From Mycobacteroides chelonae CCUG 47445 (GTDB taxonomy: Bacteria > Actinomycetota > Actinomycetes > Mycobacteriales > Mycobacteriaceae), in NCBI RefSeq assembly GCF_001632805.1, contig NZ_CP007220.1, positions 2,604,001 through 2,668,000 on the forward strand: a stretch of DNA of 64,000 bases, given 5' to 3'. Numbering within the stretch: position 1 is the stretch's first letter; each line of letters starts with the position of its first letter. A program made the translations under genes and the position numbers. Shown one piece after another: positions 1-7,998 of the stretch. Below the pieces are notes generated by a model. It worked only from the letters and a program-made list of their open reading frames with translations, ran no database searches and was not told the origin of the DNA.

Positions 1-2
1 AC

Positions 3-839
3 CGGGCGGCGCGTCGCGAAAGCGATGTCGTCTTCTGCTACGACGAACGCACCGGAGTGCCCGCGGCTTTTGCCGCAGCTATGCGGATGAGCCCACCGGT
101 GGTGACCGGAGTCGGATGGCTTACCGAGCCCACGGACTCTTCGCCGATTCATCGGCGACTCGCGCGCCATGCGCTGGCCCGCAGCGCCGCGGTGTTTTCG
201 CAGTCTCCCCCGCAGGTCGAACTGCTGTCGCGGGCCTGGGGCGTCGATGACGCCCGGCTGCATTTCGCGCCGGTGGGCATCGATACCGATTTCTATCGAG
301 TGCAACCGTGGGAGAGCGCGGGCGCTCCCCTGGTGGTCAGCGCGGGTGAGGATGTCCACCGCGATCACGCACTTCTTGTCGAGGCGGTTTTGATCGCCCG
401 CGAACAGTGTCCCGGCCTTGGGCTCGAGCTGGCCACAGCCCTGCCAATCACCGCGCCATCCGAGGTTGTCACGCTGCACACCGAGCGGCTGTACGGACGG
501 ATGCGTGATCTGTACCGGCGATCCACACTCGTGGCGATCGCGGTGCGGCCCAACGTAATCACGGGTTCTGGCCTGACCGTCGCTCTGGAGGCCATGGCCA
601 GCGGGCGCCCGGTGGTGATGACGGACAACCCGGGCATAGCGCATTACGTCCGCCACGATGTCGACGGTGTGTTGGTGCCACCCGGCGACCCCGATGCCTT
701 CGCCCGTGCGATCGCAGATTTGGCGCGCGATCCTGACCGCGCCCGCGCCCTGGGACAGGCTGGGGCGCGGCGTGCACGGGCGGAGTTCAGCTCCGAACGG
801 ATGTCTGAGCATTTCGCGAGCATTATCCATGGGGTTTAG
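3..839 (+). CDS. Glycosyltransferase family 4 protein (5' end missing)
   Basis: The reading frame is open from base 3, so the gene begins upstream of the window. The visible part is the C-terminal half of a GT-B fold transferase that moves a sugar from an activated donor to a lipid- or saccharide-linked acceptor in the cytoplasm. The donor-site signature is clear: GLTVALEAMASGRPVV with the EX7E-type acidic pair, then GDPDAFARAIADL, typical of GT4 C-termini. It converges with a WecG-type transferase and sits next to Wzz- and Wzy-like genes, which suggests a role in an exopolysaccharide repeat unit. Donor and acceptor cannot be read from sequence. Confidence 0.85.
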   Translation, partial: RAARRESDVVFCYDERTGVPAAFAAAMRMSPPVVTGVGWLTEPTDSSPIHRRLARHALARSAAVFSQSPPQVELLSRAWGVDDARLHFAPVGIDTDFYRVQPWESAGAPLVVSAGEDVHRDHALLVEAVLIAREQCPGLGLELATALPITAPSEVVTLHTERLYGRMRDLYRRSTLVAIAVRPNVITGSGLTVALEAMASGRPVVMTDNPGIAHYVRHDVDGVLVPPGDPDAFARAIADLARDPDRARALGQAGARRARAEFSSERMSEHFASIIHGV

Positions 840-842
840 CTA

Positions 843-1649
843 CTACGCGTGCCAAGGCAGTGCGGGCTCGACGGCTGCCTTTCGTAACCGCACCACCGCG
901 GCCGGTCCCTGTATCAGGTACCGGCGGGCCATGCGGCGGGGCTCCCGGCCCAACCGGTAGGACCACTCGAGTCCGTAGCGCTGCATCCATTCCGGAGCGC
1001 GCGTCGCCGCGCCGGCAAGGAAGTCTGCCGATGCGCCGAAGGCCAGCAGTACCGCCGCACCGGTGGTCAGGCCATCGCGTGCAATCCACAATTCCTGCAA
1101 AGGCTTTCCAAGCCCCACCACCAGGACATCGGTATCCGCGGCAGCAATGTCCCGCGCCAACGCATCGCTGCGATCCGAATCGGTGAGATCTGCGCGACCG
1201 GGTGCCCAGAGACCGGCCACCGCAAGACCCGGATAACGCTCATGCAGCACAGCACGAAGCCTGTCGTGCACCTGTGGCAGCCCGCCGAGGAATCCGACGC
1301 GGTGACCTGTGCGTGCCGCCTGTTCCAGAACCATCGGCAACAGGTCTGCTCCGGTAATCCGCGGCCAGTTCTGCCGAGTCTTGAGTCGGGCCCGGGCCAC
1401 GATCGGCGCCCCGTCGGCGAGCATCAACCAATCCAGCTCGGGACCCAGCGCTGCGCAATCAGGGTTCGCGCGACCAGATCCGAAATGATGGAAATGGTCC
1501 AAGTTCACCGAGCCGACCACAAGCGGCCGCGCATCACACGCTGAGGCACGTTGGGTCACCGCATCGAGCACATCACGCACCGAGCAAAGATCCACCGTGA
1601 CCTGCGAGATCGTCACCCTAATCGGCGGGCCCAGCTCATCTGTCGACAC
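843..1649 (-). CDS. WecG/TagA/CpsF-family glycosyltransferase (GT26)
   Basis: This family adds a second sugar (ManNAcA, ManNAc or glucose in known members) to an undecaprenyl-linked sugar during surface polysaccharide assembly. The protein shows the family's N-terminal SVNLDHFHHFG block, the LMLADGAPIV motif and the VGLGKPLQELWI motif. A longer frame opens at a TTG at 1712, but I prefer the GTG at 1649 (VSTDELG): a TAGGCT hexamer ends 7 nt before it, matching leaderless mycobacterial starts, and the resulting 268 residues fit the family. It is divergent from the Wzz-like gene and convergent with the GT4 gene. Confidence 0.88.
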   Translation of the reverse strand: MSTDELGPPIRVTISQVTVDLCSVRDVLDAVTQRASACDARPLVVGSVNLDHFHHFGSGRANPDCAALGPELDWLMLADGAPIVARARLKTRQNWPRITGADLLPMVLEQAARTGHRVGFLGGLPQVHDRLRAVLHERYPGLAVAGLWAPGRADLTDSDRSDALARDIAAADTDVLVVGLGKPLQELWIARDGLTTGAAVLLAFGASADFLAGAATRAPEWMQRYGLEWSYRLGREPRRMARRYLIQGPAAVVRLRKAAVEPALPWHA

Positions 1650-1656
1650 GGCGGAC

Positions 1657-1662
1657 AGCCTA
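1657..1662 (-). promoter_or_regulatory. Probable -10 hexamer of the WecG-type gene
   Basis: On the minus strand the hexamer reads TAGGCT and is followed by 7 nt and then GTG (1649). This is the TANNNT spacing seen at leaderless mycobacterial starts. No convincing -35 was found. Confidence 0.4.
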
Positions 1663-1779
1663 GCGCCGTCGATTCCGGACAGCGGGCAAGTGTGGGTTAT
1701 GCTCGTGACCAATAACGCTGGTTATGGGACGGCGCGCCTGCTGCGGATAGTCCGGACGATAGCGAGAGTCGGAGCGCCC

Positions 1780-2706
1780 GTGAACGTCAACGACCTGGTC
1801 AAGCGGATCTTGAACCGGCGAATTGCGCTACTTCTGGTGATCCTGCTGATGTGCGGCGCGGGCGCGTACGGATACACCACCGGCGTCACCGTCCGAGCAT
1901 CCACCGCGTCGGCCGTGGTGATACCGCCCCCCACGTATTCGTCGACCGGCGACACCCTCGGTGCCAACCCCATGTTGAACCTCTCGCCAGAGAAGGCGCA
2001 GCTCGCCGGCATCCTTGCCACGTCGATGTCCAGCCAGCCCGCACAGGCCGTGATCGCTGCCGCGGCACCGGGTGTTGACTACAAGGTCTCGAACACCATT
2101 GACCTGGGCCCGAGTAATCAACAGCCCTCACCGCAAGTGTCGATTCTGGTGCTGTGCAGCGCCACTTCCGACTGCCAGGCAGGTGCTTCGGCGTTGCTGG
2201 ACGTTGCCCGCGACAACCTGGTGAAACTCCAGGTGGGCGCCTCCGTCTCCCCCGAGAACTGGGCCAGCCTCACCGTGCTGCAGGAACCCACGGCACCGGT
2301 CGTGACGTCCTCCAGCGCCATGAAATCGGCGGGCTCCATGGCGGTCGCGGCGCTGCTGGCAGGCATCATCGGGCTGCTGGTGTACGACGCGCTTGCCGCC
2401 CGGCGCCGCAAAGAAAAGTCCACTGACGGTAGAACCAAGATCAAGGCCCGGGCGAAGACGAAATCCGCCGACAACGCGGACACGCGCCTCGCTGCTGCCG
2501 AACCCGTCACCGAACCAGCCCGGGCTGAAACGAACGGCAACGGCCAGAATGTGGCAAACCCTCCGAAGGCAACGATCATCGATGATGACTTGGACAACGT
2601 CGAGATCGATGACGAGGCGCTTGCCCAAGCGGTCTTGAACTGGACTCCGCCCCGACTCACCGATTTTCGTAGCTGGCGTGACGACAAGCCTTCCGCGGAC
2701 CGATAA
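1780..2706 (+). CDS. Wzz-like polysaccharide chain-length / co-polymerase membrane protein
   Basis: The 308-residue protein has a topology typical of polysaccharide co-polymerases: an N-terminal membrane segment (about residues 14-34), an extracytoplasmic domain of about 150 residues, a second membrane segment (about residues 183-205, AVAALLAGIIGLLVYDALAA) and a long charged cytoplasmic tail. The tail is Lys/Ala/Glu-rich and probably disordered. I chose the GTG at 1780 (VNVNDLVKRILN) because a longer frame from 1597 would run back through the divergent gene's promoter. The 3' end overlaps the Wzy-like gene by 29 nt. No tyrosine-kinase domain is fused. The family call rests on topology and neighbours more than on strong motifs. 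Confidence 0.7.
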   Translation: MNVNDLVKRILNRRIALLLVILLMCGAGAYGYTTGVTVRASTASAVVIPPPTYSSTGDTLGANPMLNLSPEKAQLAGILATSMSSQPAQAVIAAAAPGVDYKVSNTIDLGPSNQQPSPQVSILVLCSATSDCQAGASALLDVARDNLVKLQVGASVSPENWASLTVLQEPTAPVVTSSSAMKSAGSMAVAALLAGIIGLLVYDALAARRRKEKSTDGRTKIKARAKTKSADNADTRLAAAEPVTEPARAETNGNGQNVANPPKATIIDDDLDNVEIDDEALAQAVLNWTPPRLTDFRSWRDDKPSADR

Positions 2707-4021
2707 CCCGGCCACGGTGGTGTCCGGCCGCGGGCCGGACACCGTCACGTTCGTGGCGCTGGCATTGATCGTGCTCCTGAGCACCCGACAGGTGTACGCG
2801 GTCTACGCGTTGAAGGGACTGAGTCCCGCGCAGGTCGCGTTGATTCTCGTTGGCGCCCTGGGTGTCTATTGGGTGTTGTCGGGGCATCGGCTTGCCCTGG
2901 GCGCTCGCGGGCTCGCGATCGCGATCCTGGCCTCACTACTCACAACGGTGGTGTCCTTCAACGTCGTCACCACACACGTTCTTCCGCACGTGGCGTTGAT
3001 TCAGGCTGGGCAGGGCATTGCCGCGTTCGCGGTAACGGTGACCGCGCTCATAGGTTTCGTCTTTCTCTTCGCCGCCTACCCCGACAATTCCGCGCGCACT
3101 ATCGAGATGTTGTTGAAGGCACTCGTCATCGGTGGTGCGATCACCGCGGCCTTCGCCCTGGTGCAGTTCGGGACCGGTCTTGATATCGCGGCCATGATCC
3201 GGATTCCCGGCATTATGAAGTTCGGGGATACCGGTGTCGCACACGGAATTGTCCGTGAAGGTGTGGTTCGTGCACAGGGTGCCGCCGCCCATGCCCTCGA
3301 GCTGAGTGCGGTGCTGACCACAATTGCCCCTATCGGGGTGGCGCTGGTGTACAGCGCCAGGGCCGCGCGCCGTAAGGCCTGGCCGTGGGCGCTGCTGACC
3401 ATCGTGGTGATCGCGGGTTCGGTGGTGACGGTTTCGCGATCCGCCTTCATCGGATTGGCGGCAGCCATTCTGGTGATGTCGTGGCGCTGGCCGGTGCGGC
3501 GGCTCGCGGGATTGGTCGCGGCCGCCCTCGGTGCGGCGGCAGTGGCCGCGGTGAGCGGCCTGGGTGTCTTCGACGCGATCATCAGTACCTTTATGGGTAG
3601 CGCCGACGATCCTTCGCTGCAATCACGCGCCCGCGGAATCGATTACGTGATGTCCCATTGGACAGAGCATTTCTGGTTGGGACAGGGGGCGTTCACCTAT
3701 CCGCTTGGACCTGAGCAGCCGGTCCTCGACAACGAATACCTCAGCCGCCTCATCGAAGGTGGGATCTTGGGCTTGCTGACCCTGATCGTCCTGATGATCA
3801 CGGCCATCATGTACGCGGCCAGGGCGCGCAACCGTTGTGACGATGTGCCCACCACGGAGTTGATCAATGGTGTGCTCGGCGCGCTCGTCGCGCTCACCGT
3901 CGTCGCCTCGGTACTGGATGTATCTGCTTTCCAACAAATTTCGATGGTCCGATGGCTGCTGATCGTGCTCGCGGGTGCGGCATGGGCGCTGGTCAAACGC
4001 AATCAGAAAGTCCATACATGA
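2678..4021 (+). CDS. O-antigen ligase / Wzy-type polysaccharide polymerase
   Basis: A 447-residue polytopic membrane protein with roughly ten to twelve hydrophobic segments. The longest periplasmic-type loop lies late in the protein and contains the ligase-family pattern: LQSRARGIDYVMSHWTEHFWLGQG followed by LDNEYLSRLIEGGILGL (the G-x-G and DNxYL elements of PF04932). Such proteins polymerise undecaprenyl-linked repeat units or attach finished chains to an acceptor outside the membrane. It starts inside the end of the Wzz-like gene and its TGA overlaps the ATG of the downstream aminotransferase, so the three genes look co-translated. Confidence 0.82.
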   Translation: MTTSLPRTDNPATVVSGRGPDTVTFVALALIVLLSTRQVYAVYALKGLSPAQVALILVGALGVYWVLSGHRLALGARGLAIAILASLLTTVVSFNVVTTHVLPHVALIQAGQGIAAFAVTVTALIGFVFLFAAYPDNSARTIEMLLKALVIGGAITAAFALVQFGTGLDIAAMIRIPGIMKFGDTGVAHGIVREGVVRAQGAAAHALELSAVLTTIAPIGVALVYSARAARRKAWPWALLTIVVIAGSVVTVSRSAFIGLAAAILVMSWRWPVRRLAGLVAAALGAAAVAAVSGLGVFDAIISTFMGSADDPSLQSRARGIDYVMSHWTEHFWLGQGAFTYPLGPEQPVLDNEYLSRLIEGGILGLLTLIVLMITAIMYAARARNRCDDVPTTELINGVLGALVALTVVASVLDVSAFQQISMVRWLLIVLAGAAWALVKRNQKVHT

Positions 4022-5355
4022 CACACCGGGGATTCGATCAGTCGAACGCATGGCAGGCCCGGCTCCACGACGCGGTGCCGGGAGGCGCACATACCTACGC
4101 ACGCGGAGCCGACCAGTACCCGCTCGGCATGGCACCGGTGCTCACCCATGGGGCGGGTGCGCGGGTATGGGATGTCGATGGCAATTCGTATGTCGAATAC
4201 GGCATGGGGCTGCGCGCGATAACGCTCGGCCATGCGTACGGTCCCGTGGTCGAGGCGGTCCGCGAAACCCTGGCGCGGGGTGTGAGTTTCAGCCGACCCA
4301 CGGTGCTGGAAGCCGAAGCCGCCGAAGACTTTCTGCGCACCGTGCCGACGGCCGAAATGGTGAAGTTCGCCAAGAACGGGTCGGATGTGACCACCGCCGC
4401 CATCCGCCTGGCTCGCGCCGTCACCGGACGCACCATGGTGGCGGCGTGCCGACAGCCGTTCTTCTCGACCGACGATTGGTTCATTGGCACCACCGAGATG
4501 AGCGCGGGCATCCCCACGTCTGCGACCGACGACATCGCCAGATTCAGCTACAACGATTTCGATTCTTTGGCCACGCTTTTCGATCGTTTCCCGGGGGAAA
4601 TCGCTTGCGTCATCATGGAAGCGGCCAGCGCGGCGGCCGAGCCCGCACCCGGATTCCTGGAATCGGTGCGGTCGCTGTGCACCGACCACGGTGCGCTGCT
4701 GGTTTTCGACGAGATCATCACCGGGTTCCGGTGGTCGCGCCAGGGCGCCCAGGCGGTCTACGGGGTAACCCCGGACCTGTCGTGTTGGGGCAAGGCCATG
4801 GGCAATGGATTTGCGATCGCCGCACTCGCTGGAAAGCGTGACTACATGGAACGCGGCGGCCTACGGACCGATGTCCCCCGGACGTTTCTCCTGTCCACCA
4901 CCAATGGGCCAGAAGCTGTGGGGCTGGCTGCGTTTCGTGCCGTGGTGCAGTCCTATCGTGATGACGCCCCGGTTCACGCGATGGAGGCCGCGGGCCGCAG
5001 CCTTGCGTTAGGCGTGGCCGAGATCACCGCTGAACTTGGTGTGGACGAACATATTCAGACCGCGGGCCGGTCGTCATGCCTTACCTTCACGAGCCTCGAC
5101 CCGGACAGAAAGCCCTCACAGGCCTATCGGGCACTGTTGTTGCAAGAACTTCTGCGTCGCGGCGTGCTGGGGCAATCCTTTGTGATCTCCGCCGCACACA
5201 CGTCCGTCGACATCGAATTGACGCTTGAGGCGGTGCGCGGTGCCGCCGAGATCTACCGGCGCGCCCTCGATGCGGGCCGCACCGACGGATTCCTGGTGGG
5301 CCCGGCCGTGGCGCCGGCATTACGCTCACTCGCCGCGCCCCGACGGATCCCCTAG
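4018..5355 (+). CDS. Glutamate-1-semialdehyde aminotransferase-like PLP enzyme (class III)
   Basis: A 445-residue class III PLP aminotransferase. It begins with the GSA-family signature VPGGAHTYARGADQYP, has KNGSDVTTAAIRLARA near residue 120 for phosphate binding, FDEIITGFRW near residue 230, and CWGKAMGNGF with the PLP lysine near residue 257. The ATG overlaps the polymerase stop as ATGA. Because it ends a polysaccharide operon and has no haem genes beside it, I infer it modifies a sugar or small amino substituent rather than acting as HemL. Paralogues of this kind occur in surface-saccharide clusters. The real substrate is unknown. Confidence 0.8.
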   Translation: MTHRGFDQSNAWQARLHDAVPGGAHTYARGADQYPLGMAPVLTHGAGARVWDVDGNSYVEYGMGLRAITLGHAYGPVVEAVRETLARGVSFSRPTVLEAEAAEDFLRTVPTAEMVKFAKNGSDVTTAAIRLARAVTGRTMVAACRQPFFSTDDWFIGTTEMSAGIPTSATDDIARFSYNDFDSLATLFDRFPGEIACVIMEAASAAAEPAPGFLESVRSLCTDHGALLVFDEIITGFRWSRQGAQAVYGVTPDLSCWGKAMGNGFAIAALAGKRDYMERGGLRTDVPRTFLLSTTNGPEAVGLAAFRAVVQSYRDDAPVHAMEAAGRSLALGVAEITAELGVDEHIQTAGRSSCLTFTSLDPDRKPSQAYRALLLQELLRRGVLGQSFVISAAHTSVDIELTLEAVRGAAEIYRRALDAGRTDGFLVGPAVAPALRSLAAPRRIP

Positions 5356-5484
5356 CCGCGCCCATCTTGTGGGTTCATGCGTTTATCGCCCCGCGTTCGC
5401 CTCGTTGGCGTATTAGTAAATGTGGCCCGTATCGCGTTGATCTCGGATAGCAACTACTACTACGCTGCGTCGTAGGAGGTGGCG

Positions 5485-6939
5485 ATGAACGCCCTGGACG
5501 TATCCCGATGGCAGTTCGGCATCACCACCGTGTACCACTTCGTTTTGGTGCCATTGACCATTGGGCTCGCTCCGCTTCTGGCCATCATGCAAACCGCGTG
5601 GGTGGTCACCGGCAACAACTCCTGGTATCGGCTGACCCGCTTCTTCGGCAAGCTGTTTCTCATCAACTTCGCCCTGGGTGTGGCCACCGGGATCGTGCAG
5701 GAATTCCAGTTCGGAATGAATTGGAGCGAATACTCGCGCTTCGTCGGCGACGTATTCGGTGCTCCCCTTGCCCTCGAGGGGCTGGTGGCCTTCTTCTTGG
5801 AGTCAACCTTCCTGGGCTTATGGATATTTGGATGGACGCGGCTGCCCAAGCTGGTGCACCTGGCGTGTATCTGGATGGTGGCGATCGGCGTCAACGCTTC
5901 GGCGTTCTTCATCATTGCCGCCAACTCGTTCATGCAGCATCCGGTCGGTGCCGTCTACAACCCGGAGACCGGCCGTGCCGAACTGGTCAGCATCACCGAG
6001 CTCCTGACCAATAACACGGCGCTGGCCGCGTTCCCCCACACCGTCGCCGGATCCCTGCTCACCGCAAGCACCTTCGTCGCGGGAATCTGTGGTTGGTGGA
6101 TGGTCCGCTCCCACAAGGTCGGCACGCTCGACGATGCACGCACGATGTACCGGCCCGCCGCCATCGGCGCGTGCGCCGTGATGATCCTGTCCGGCGCTGC
6201 GCTGGCGGCCACCGGGGACGTCCAGGGCAAGCTGATGTTCCAGCAGCAGCCCATGAAAATGGCGTCGGCAGAATCCCTGTGTTACACCGAGAAAGACCCC
6301 AAGTTCTCGGTGTTGACGGTCGGTACGCACAACAACTGCGCCAGCGTGGCACACGCCATTTCGGTCCCGTATGTGCTGCCGTTCCTGGCCGAGGGCAAGT
6401 TCACCGACGTCACTCTCAAGGGTGTGGAAGACCTTCAGAAGGAATACGAGCAGAAGTTCGGACCGCGCAACTACCGGCCCAATCTCTTTGTCACCTACTG
6501 GTCCTTCCGCGCGATGATCGGGCTGGCTGCCGGATCCGCCCTACTGGCACTGGCAGGATTGTGGGTGACCCGTGGTGGGCGCATCCCGAGTCAGCGTTGG
6601 TTCGCCTGGCTCTCGATCCTGGCCATCCCCACCCCTTTCCTTGCCAACAGCGCCGGGTGGGTATTCACCGAGATGGGCCGGCAGCCGTGGGTGGTGGCAC
6701 CCAACCCGACTGGGGTGGAGCAGATCCGGCTCACCGTGGACCTGGCGGTCTCGCACCATTCCGCAGCCACGGTATGGCTATCCCTCATCACGTTCACCCT
6801 GCTGTACGGCGCACTGGGTGTGGTCTGGTTCTGGCTGATCCGCCGATACACCATCGAGGGGCCCCTCGAACACGACACCGAACCTGCTTCGCCCGTCACC
6901 GATGACGACAGCGTCAAACCGCTGTCTTTCGCCTACTAG
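5485..6939 (+). CDS. cydA: Cytochrome bd ubiquinol/menaquinol oxidase subunit I
   Basis: CydA carries the quinol site and the haems of the bd-type terminal oxidase, which reduces O2 to water at high affinity. The 484-residue protein starts MNALDVSRWQFG, contains YWSFRAMIG and the GWVFTEMGRQPWVV block that is diagnostic for CydA, and has about nine membrane segments. The start is set by AGGAGG at 5474-5479, 5 nt before the ATG; an in-frame GTG at 5479 overlaps that ribosome site and is unlikely. It heads a cydA-cydB-cydD-cydC operon with cydB 30 nt downstream. Confidence 0.97.
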   Translation: MNALDVSRWQFGITTVYHFVLVPLTIGLAPLLAIMQTAWVVTGNNSWYRLTRFFGKLFLINFALGVATGIVQEFQFGMNWSEYSRFVGDVFGAPLALEGLVAFFLESTFLGLWIFGWTRLPKLVHLACIWMVAIGVNASAFFIIAANSFMQHPVGAVYNPETGRAELVSITELLTNNTALAAFPHTVAGSLLTASTFVAGICGWWMVRSHKVGTLDDARTMYRPAAIGACAVMILSGAALAATGDVQGKLMFQQQPMKMASAESLCYTEKDPKFSVLTVGTHNNCASVAHAISVPYVLPFLAEGKFTDVTLKGVEDLQKEYEQKFGPRNYRPNLFVTYWSFRAMIGLAAGSALLALAGLWVTRGGRIPSQRWFAWLSILAIPTPFLANSAGWVFTEMGRQPWVVAPNPTGVEQIRLTVDLAVSHHSAATVWLSLITFTLLYGALGVVWFWLIRRYTIEGPLEHDTEPASPVTDDDSVKPLSFAY

Positions 6940-6969
6940 CCCAACCAGCCGCGTAAGGAGGGTCCGGAT

Positions 6970-7998
6970 ATGAATCCCACAGCATTGCAACAGTTCTGGT
7001 TCATCGTCGTGGCGGTGTTGTTCCTCGGCTTCCTCGTGCTCGAAGGGTTCGACTTCGGCGTCGGGATGCTCATGCATCCCCTCGGCCGCGGTGACGACCG
7101 ACGGCGACGGGCGGTGTTGAACACCATCGGGCCGGTATGGGACGGCAATGAGGTCTGGCTCATCACCGCGGGTGGCGCAATGTTCGCGGCCTTCCCACAC
7201 TGGTACGCAACGGTGTTCTCGGGCCTGTACCTTCCGCTGCTGCTCATCCTGGTGGCCATGATCGTCCGGATCGTCGCCATCGAATGGCGGGGAAAGATCG
7301 ATGACCCCCGTTGGCGTGCCCGCTGCGATCTCGGGATAGCGATCGGATCCTGGATTCCGGCGCTGCTGTGGGGCGTGGCGTTCTCGGCGATGCTCGCCGG
7401 GCTTCCGGTCGACAGTGCTAAGCAGCTCACCCTCACCATCGGCGACGTGCTCAGACCCTATGTGCTGCTGGGTGGCGTAGTTTTCGTGGGGCTCTTCGCC
7501 TTTCACGGCGCACTGTTCATATCGCTCAAGACCGCCGGCGCGGTGCGAGAGGACGCCGTCTCCACAGCACGCAAGCTGGCGATTCCCGTGATCGTCGCCG
7601 CCGGTGCATACGGATTGTGGACTCAGCTTGCCTACGGCAAGAGTTGGACATGGATCGCACTCGTGATTGCCGCGTTATCGCTGGTCGGCGCGGCAGCCTT
7701 TTCGCGAATCTCCCGTGACGGATGGGCTTTTGCCTGCACCTGCCTGACAGTGGTCGCGGTCGTCGCTTTGCTTTTCGGCTCCCTGTATCCGAATCTGATT
7801 GTCTCCAGCCTTGATCCGGCCTACAACCTGACAGTGACAAACGCATCGTCAAGCCCCTATACGCTCAGGGTGATGAGCTGGGCCGCCGCGGTCACCGCTC
7901 CCGTGGTGCTGATCTACCAGGGCTGGACATATTGGGTTTTCCGGCAGCGCATCTCGGCCGATCAGATTCCCGATCCGGTCGGGCTACCCGTGCGATGA
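6970..7998 (+). CDS. cydB: Cytochrome bd oxidase subunit II
   Basis: CydB is the partner of CydA in the bd oxidase. The protein has 342 residues, eight or so membrane helices, and the CydB signatures LEGFDFGVGML near the start and GPVWDGNEVWLITAGGAMFAAFP around residues 55-77. An AAGGAGGG ribosome site lies 8 nt before the ATG. The TGA overlaps the ATG of cydD (ATGA). Confidence 0.97.
   Translation: MNPTALQQFWFIVVAVLFLGFLVLEGFDFGVGMLMHPLGRGDDRRRRAVLNTIGPVWDGNEVWLITAGGAMFAAFPHWYATVFSGLYLPLLLILVAMIVRIVAIEWRGKIDDPRWRARCDLGIAIGSWIPALLWGVAFSAMLAGLPVDSAKQLTLTIGDVLRPYVLLGGVVFVGLFAFHGALFISLKTAGAVREDAVSTARKLAIPVIVAAGAYGLWTQLAYGKSWTWIALVIAALSLVGAAAFSRISRDGWAFACTCLTVVAVVALLFGSLYPNLIVSSLDPAYNLTVTNASSSPYTLRVMSWAAAVTAPVVLIYQGWTYWVFRQRISADQIPDPVGLPVR

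Noticed and set aside
2936..3622. A 228-codon frame antisense to the Wzy-like gene
   Set aside because: Its Arg/His/Gly-rich composition is that of a GC-rich antisense shadow, and the sense frame has membrane helices and ligase motifs.
5460..5475. Hairpin CTACG/CGTAG next to the cydA ribosome site
   Set aside because: Only 5-bp arms, one of which is the common TAGGAGG context; not strong enough to claim regulation.
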